Shown: positions 50,104 through 53,499 of the stretch, piece by piece
How the letters are laid out: the number at the start of each line of letters is the position of its first letter
Position numbering within the stretch: the stretch's first letter is position 1
Origin: DAOUAG01 sp034432935
GTDB lineage: Bacteria > Chloroflexota > Dehalococcoidia > SM23-28-2 > RBG-16-64-32
Assembly: GCA_034432935.1 (NCBI GenBank)
Contig: DAOUBD010000049.1
Location: forward strand, 1-53,499
Length of the DNA stretch: 53,499 bases
Direction: 5' to 3'
Translations under genes and position numbers: made by a program
The notes under the pieces: model-generated
Databases searched by the model: none
What the model was told of the DNA's origin: nothing
Seen by the model: the letters and a program-made list of their open reading frames with translations, nothing else

Positions 50104-50515
50104 TGCTTCCCCGGCCCGGGCGTGGGGCGAAGCGGCACGCCCCGAGGCCGGCCAGCGCCAGGCCGCCTAGAGCCGCGAGCGCCGCCGCCTCCGCGTTGCC
50201 CCCGCCCCCGCGGGAGGGAGCGCCGCCCGCGTTAGGCACCACGGCCGGCGTCGGGGTGAAGAAGGGACACAGCGTCCCTGGCACCGCGATTTCTGGCGGC
50301 GGGCAGTGGTCTATCGGCGTGGGCGACAGACTGACGGTTGGCGTCGGCGCCGGGCTGGGCGTCGCGGTGGGCGAGGCGGCCGGGCTTGCCGTCGCGGCCG
50401 GCGTCGCGGTGGGCGAGGGCTGCTGGGCGCGGCCGCTGCCTGGGGTTGCCAGGGCGGCTGCCAGCGGAAGAGTGCCGATGGTCAGAACGAAGAGCGCGAA
50501 CGAGGCGCGGCGCAT
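50081..50515 (-). CDS. Secreted, C-terminally anchored protein with Pro/Thr linker (copy 2)
   Basis: 144 residues. The signal peptide and Thr/Pro linker are almost the same as in the neighbour, but the rest is unrelated: a short cysteine-bearing segment (PIDHCPPPEIAVPGTLCPFF), then VVPNAGGAPSRGGGG, a hydrophobic helix (AALAALGGLALAGLGACRF) and a basic tail. PNAGG is weakly like the LPQAGG of copy 1. Part of its end lies in the repeat. Confidence 0.68.
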   Translation of the reverse strand: MRRASFALFVLTIGTLPLAAALATPGSGRAQQPSPTATPAATASPAASPTATPSPAPTPTVSLSPTPIDHCPPPEIAVPGTLCPFFTPTPAVVPNAGGAPSRGGGGNAEAAALAALGGLALAGLGACRFAPRPGRGSSGSDGER

Positions 50516-50576
50516 CGAAGTCCCTCCCTTCGTGTCTACCAGGCGCCGCGCCCCTAACGCTCTCCGTCCGAGCCGC
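50337..50576 (-). repeat. 240-bp direct repeat, copy 2
   Basis: Second copy of the leader, signal-peptide and linker module at 49864-50103. Confidence 0.9.
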
Positions 50577-50593
50577 CCGCTCGGGACGCCCTC

Positions 50594-51766
50594 CTACGGT
50601 ATCGATACCAGGGTCATGGCGTTATAGTCCCTTCCTGGCGTGTTGCGGCATGACCAGTTGCCGCTGGGTTTGGCCCAGATCAGCGCCACGCACTTCCCCA
50701 GGGCCCGCTGCCCGTAGGCGTTGGGGTGCAGCGACTCCTGAGCGTCCCCCTGGCAGCAGCCGGTGTTCACCCAGCGCACCCACTCGTGGGTCACCGGGCT
50801 GGGGCAGCAACCGTTGACCAGCGACGAGCTGCGGTGGCAGACCTCGTGGCCGTTGATGGAGTCCCGCACATCCAGGAACTGCACCCCCTTCTCTGCCGCC
50901 ACCTGGCGCATGCTGTCCACGATGAAGGGCGTGGCCACGTTCTTCGCCCAATCGAAGTCGGCGTCGTAGAAGGGGCAGCCGCCTGACCACCACCTGTCGC
51001 TGCCCGAGTAACGGACATTGGCGGCGGCGGGCACGGGCGAAGCGTAGCCAGCGATGACGAACTTCCACTGGGAGGGGCTGTAGCCGGCGGCTGCCATCAC
51101 GGCCCTGACCTCGTCGATTGACTTGCGCAGGCCGTCCTTGGCGGCCGGCATCAGCGCTTGTAGGTTGGCCTGCTGGCTCTGGTTGCAGGGGCCGAGGCCG
51201 AGGATCCAGTTGGCCGTGCAGTTGATCACCATATCGGCGAAGCCCACGTCGTTGGCCAGGACCGTCAGCACCACCATCTTGACGTTCTTCTGTTGGGCCA
51301 CCGTCAGTAGCTGGTCGGCCTGGGGCGGCTCTCCCTTGAAGCTCTGGCCGCCCTGGGATGCGCGCCAGATGTTCACCGAACGGGCTCCCGAACAGGCCAG
51401 GTTGATCTTCTCCTGGACAGAGATCGCGGCGCTCTTGATGGTGGCCACATCTGAGCGGTGGCAGCCGTTGCTGTAGGAAGAGCCGTACACCCGCGTCGGG
51501 TCGTAGGAACAGAAGATCCACCAACAACTGGCGGCACGGTCGGTGCCATCGCGGGTGCCGAACATGTTCAGGCTGTTGCCCTGCCAGCGTCCAGCCTCAC
51601 CGGAGATGAAGCTATCACCGAGGGAGACGATGGCGGTGGGCCCGGAGTTCGGCCCGGCCTCCGACGGTTTGGCCGGCCAGGCCACGGCGGCGAACAAGGC
51701 CACCGCGATGGTCAGGAGCAGAGCGAGCGGCAGGCGCAAGCGGCGAGTGCTGGATGTGGCTGGCAT
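50594..51766 (-). CDS. Secreted SGNH/GDSL-type hydrolase
   Basis: 390 residues. A signal peptide (LPLALLLTIAVALFAAVAWP) precedes an SGNH hydrolase: block I GDSFISGE (Ser52), the asparagine block LANDVGF, and the block V histidine His347 in SLHPNAYGQ. Ten or more cysteines suggest disulfides. Resembles extracellular lipase/esterase-type SGNH enzymes of actinobacteria; the ester substrate is unknown. GGGGGG is about 6 bases before the ATG. Confidence 0.88.
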   Translation of the reverse strand: MPATSSTRRLRLPLALLLTIAVALFAAVAWPAKPSEAGPNSGPTAIVSLGDSFISGEAGRWQGNSLNMFGTRDGTDRAASCWWIFCSYDPTRVYGSSYSNGCHRSDVATIKSAAISVQEKINLACSGARSVNIWRASQGGQSFKGEPPQADQLLTVAQQKNVKMVVLTVLANDVGFADMVINCTANWILGLGPCNQSQQANLQALMPAAKDGLRKSIDEVRAVMAAAGYSPSQWKFVIAGYASPVPAAANVRYSGSDRWWSGGCPFYDADFDWAKNVATPFIVDSMRQVAAEKGVQFLDVRDSINGHEVCHRSSSLVNGCCPSPVTHEWVRWVNTGCCQGDAQESLHPNAYGQRALGKCVALIWAKPSGNWSCRNTPGRDYNAMTLVSIP

Positions 51767-51811
51767 CAGGTACCCCCCTTCCTTAGAACCGATTGCCCTT
51801 GAATTGGCTTG

Positions 51812-51840
51812 AAAGTAGTCAAGCCGGATGCGATTGTCAA
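51812..51840 (-). promoter_or_regulatory. Promoter of the SGNH hydrolase gene
   Basis: On the minus strand a perfect TTGACA is 17 bases from TACTTT (a weak -10). The start would lie about 40 bases before the ATG. Confidence 0.45.
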
Positions 51841-51909
51841 GGAGCTCGAGGAGCGAATTTCTGGATAACTTGTCTCCCCAAGGCTCCAGGGGCTACCCTA
51901 CTAGCGCAC

Positions 51910-53499
51910 ATGAGCGCAGACGGCGCCAAGTACATCCTGGCCATCGACCTAGGCACCGGCGGTCCCAAGGTGGCCCTGGTATCCAGCCGGGGCGAGATCG
52001 CCGGCTGGGAGGCCGAACGCAACGATGTCTCTCTACTGCCCGGGGGCGGCGCCGAGCAGGACCCGGCGGACTGGTGGCGGGCCGTGAGCACGGCGGCCAA
52101 GCGCCTGCTGGGCCGCGGGCTCGTCCCTGCCGGCCGCATCGTAGGCATCGGTTGCACCGCCCAATGGTTCGGAACCGTGGCCGTAGACCGGGACGGCAAC
52201 CCCTTGGCCAAGGCCATCATCTGGCTGGACGCTCGCGGCGGCAAATACGCCCGGCGCGTGACCGGCGGCGGGCCCATCACCGTATCGGGTTACGGGGCCG
52301 CGCGGCTCATGCGCTGGCTGCGAGTGACGGGGGGTGTTCCCTCCCGTACCGGCAAAGACCCCATCGGCCACATCCTCTTCCTCCAGAACGAACGGCCAGA
52401 CGTCTACCGGCAGACCTATAAGTTCCTGGAGCCCGTAGACTACCTGAACTTCCGCTTTACGGGCCTCATGGCGGCCTCCTACGACACCATCACCGGCCAC
52501 TGGCTAACGGACAACAGGGACCTGGCCCGCGTCCGTTACGACGATAAGCTCATCGCTTGGGCCGGCATCGATCGCGATAAGCTGCCGGAGCTGCGGCCCA
52601 CGGGGACCGTCCTGGGCACGGTCACCCGGGAGGTGGCCCGCGAGTTCGGTCTTCGGGATGACGTCCAGGTGGCCATGGGCCTACCGGATACGGAGTCGGC
52701 GGCCATAGGCTCCGGCGCCGTGCGGGACTTCGAGCCCCACCTGTACATCGGCACCTCCTCCTGGCTGACCTGCCACGTCCCTTACAAGAAGGTGGACCTA
52801 GCGGCCAGCATAACGTCCCTGCCCTCGGGCATCCCCGGCAAGTACCTGGTGGCGACGGAGCAGGACACCGCCGGCGGCTGCCTGAACATCCTGCGCGATC
52901 AAATCTTCTGGGCCGCTGACGGTCTCACGCCTGGTCCTCCGCCCGAGGACGCCTTCGAACTCTTCAACCGCATCGCCGCTACGGTGCCGCCGGGGAGCGA
53001 CAAGCTCATCTTCACCCCCTGGCTGAACGGCGAGCGCACCCCGGTCGAGAACCACCTGGTGCGCGGCGGCTTCTTCAACCAGTCCCTGAGCACCACCCGG
53101 GCGCATATGGTCCGCGCCGTCTTCGAGGGCGTGGCCCTGAACACACGCTGGATGCACCAGACCGTCGAACGGTACACCAAGCGGCGTCTGGATAACATCA
53201 ACTTCATCGGCGGCGGCGCGCTCTCCGACCTTTGGAGCCAGATCCACGCTGACGTGCTGGACCGAAGGATCCGCCAGATGGAGGAGCCCCGCCTGGCCAA
53301 CGCCCGGGGCGCCGCCTTCAGCGCCCTGGTAGCCCTGGGCCATCTCTCCTTCGATGATGTGCCCGGCCTCGTGCGGCCCAAGCGGGTCTACGAGCCCAAT
53401 CCGGCCAACCGCCGCATCTACGATGAGCTGTTCGCCGAGTTTGTGAACATCTATCGCAACAACAAGAAGATGTACGCCCGGCTCAACGCCGGACACTAG
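51910..53499 (+). CDS. FGGY-family carbohydrate kinase (xylulokinase-like)
   Basis: 529 residues. ILAIDLGTGGPKVALVSSRG is the N-terminal phosphate-binding block, ARGAAFSALVALG and INFIGGGALSDLWSQIHADV the C-terminal ones. FGGY_N and FGGY_C are complete and the stop is the last codon of the window. Close in layout to xylulokinases, with WFGTVAVDRDG and IIWLDARG, but the pentulose cannot be proven. The conserved GEHTP-type site appears as NGERTPVEN. No sugar isomerase or transporter is nearby. The ATG at 51910 was chosen for its match to the family; no ribosome site is clear. Confidence 0.88.
   Translation: MSADGAKYILAIDLGTGGPKVALVSSRGEIAGWEAERNDVSLLPGGGAEQDPADWWRAVSTAAKRLLGRGLVPAGRIVGIGCTAQWFGTVAVDRDGNPLAKAIIWLDARGGKYARRVTGGGPITVSGYGAARLMRWLRVTGGVPSRTGKDPIGHILFLQNERPDVYRQTYKFLEPVDYLNFRFTGLMAASYDTITGHWLTDNRDLARVRYDDKLIAWAGIDRDKLPELRPTGTVLGTVTREVAREFGLRDDVQVAMGLPDTESAAIGSGAVRDFEPHLYIGTSSWLTCHVPYKKVDLAASITSLPSGIPGKYLVATEQDTAGGCLNILRDQIFWAADGLTPGPPPEDAFELFNRIAATVPPGSDKLIFTPWLNGERTPVENHLVRGGFFNQSLSTTRAHMVRAVFEGVALNTRWMHQTVERYTKRRLDNINFIGGGALSDLWSQIHADVLDRRIRQMEEPRLANARGAAFSALVALGHLSFDDVPGLVRPKRVYEPNPANRRIYDELFAEFVNIYRNNKKMYARLNAGH

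Overview
The window is GC-rich bacterial chromosome with dense genes, many GTG and TTG starts and many 4-base ATGA overlaps. No rRNA, tRNA, phage, transposon or CRISPR array was seen. A complex I operon without nuoEFG, a deoxyhypusine-synthase-like gene beside speD and a ureohydrolase, a class V (archaeal-type) fructose-bisphosphatase, a bS22-like mini ribosomal protein, a DUF5317 membrane protein and many lipoproteins together suggest a member of the Chloroflexota, perhaps near Dehalococcoidia. The taxon is inferred from gene content only.

Layout. 1-9.0 kb (mostly minus): PRC-barrel protein (cut by the window edge), enoyl-CoA hydratase, M23 peptidase with dockerin-like tail, a three-gene polyamine operon (speD, DHS-like, agmatinase-like), holB, lysA, an MBL-fold hydrolase and a GNAT acetyltransferase. 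9.0-11.1 kb (plus): a second MBL hydrolase, then a run of very small signal-peptide-like genes, two of them tandem duplicates, and a DUF5317 protein. 11.3-15.5 kb: peptide-type ABC transporter (binding lipoprotein and two permeases), with a REP-like array between the first two genes. 15.5-17.6 kb (minus): small lipoprotein and class II fumarase, the latter behind a perfect CRP/FNR-type palindrome. 17.9-22.9 kb (plus): rpmH, rnpA, yidD, PQQ-repeat lipoprotein, yidC and khpB, followed by a PfkB kinase and a DinB-like protein. 22.9-33.3 kb (minus): nuoABCDHIJKLMN. 33.4-38.5 kb (minus): valS, a second REP-like array, FBPase and an SDR. 38.7-43.8 kb (mostly plus): unknown protein, MerR regulator, CopC-like protein (minus), proB, thiolase-like/DUF35 pair and bS22. 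43.9-47.5 kb (minus): a LuxR-type solo regulator with a membrane protein, a secreted protein and a lipoprotein. 47.7-53.5 kb: proA, acidic protein, two secreted proteins made by a 240-bp duplication, an SGNH hydrolase and an FGGY sugar kinase ending exactly at the window edge.

How it fits together. Most genes are housekeeping: protein synthesis and membrane insertion (rpmH to khpB), respiration (complex I, fumarase), amino acids (lysA, proA, proB), polyamines and gluconeogenesis. The least explained parts are the micro-peptide cluster at 9.66-10.54 kb, the LuxR-solo cluster at 43.9-47.5 kb, the duplicated secretion modules at 49.4-50.5 kb, and the duplicated helical tail of NuoC.
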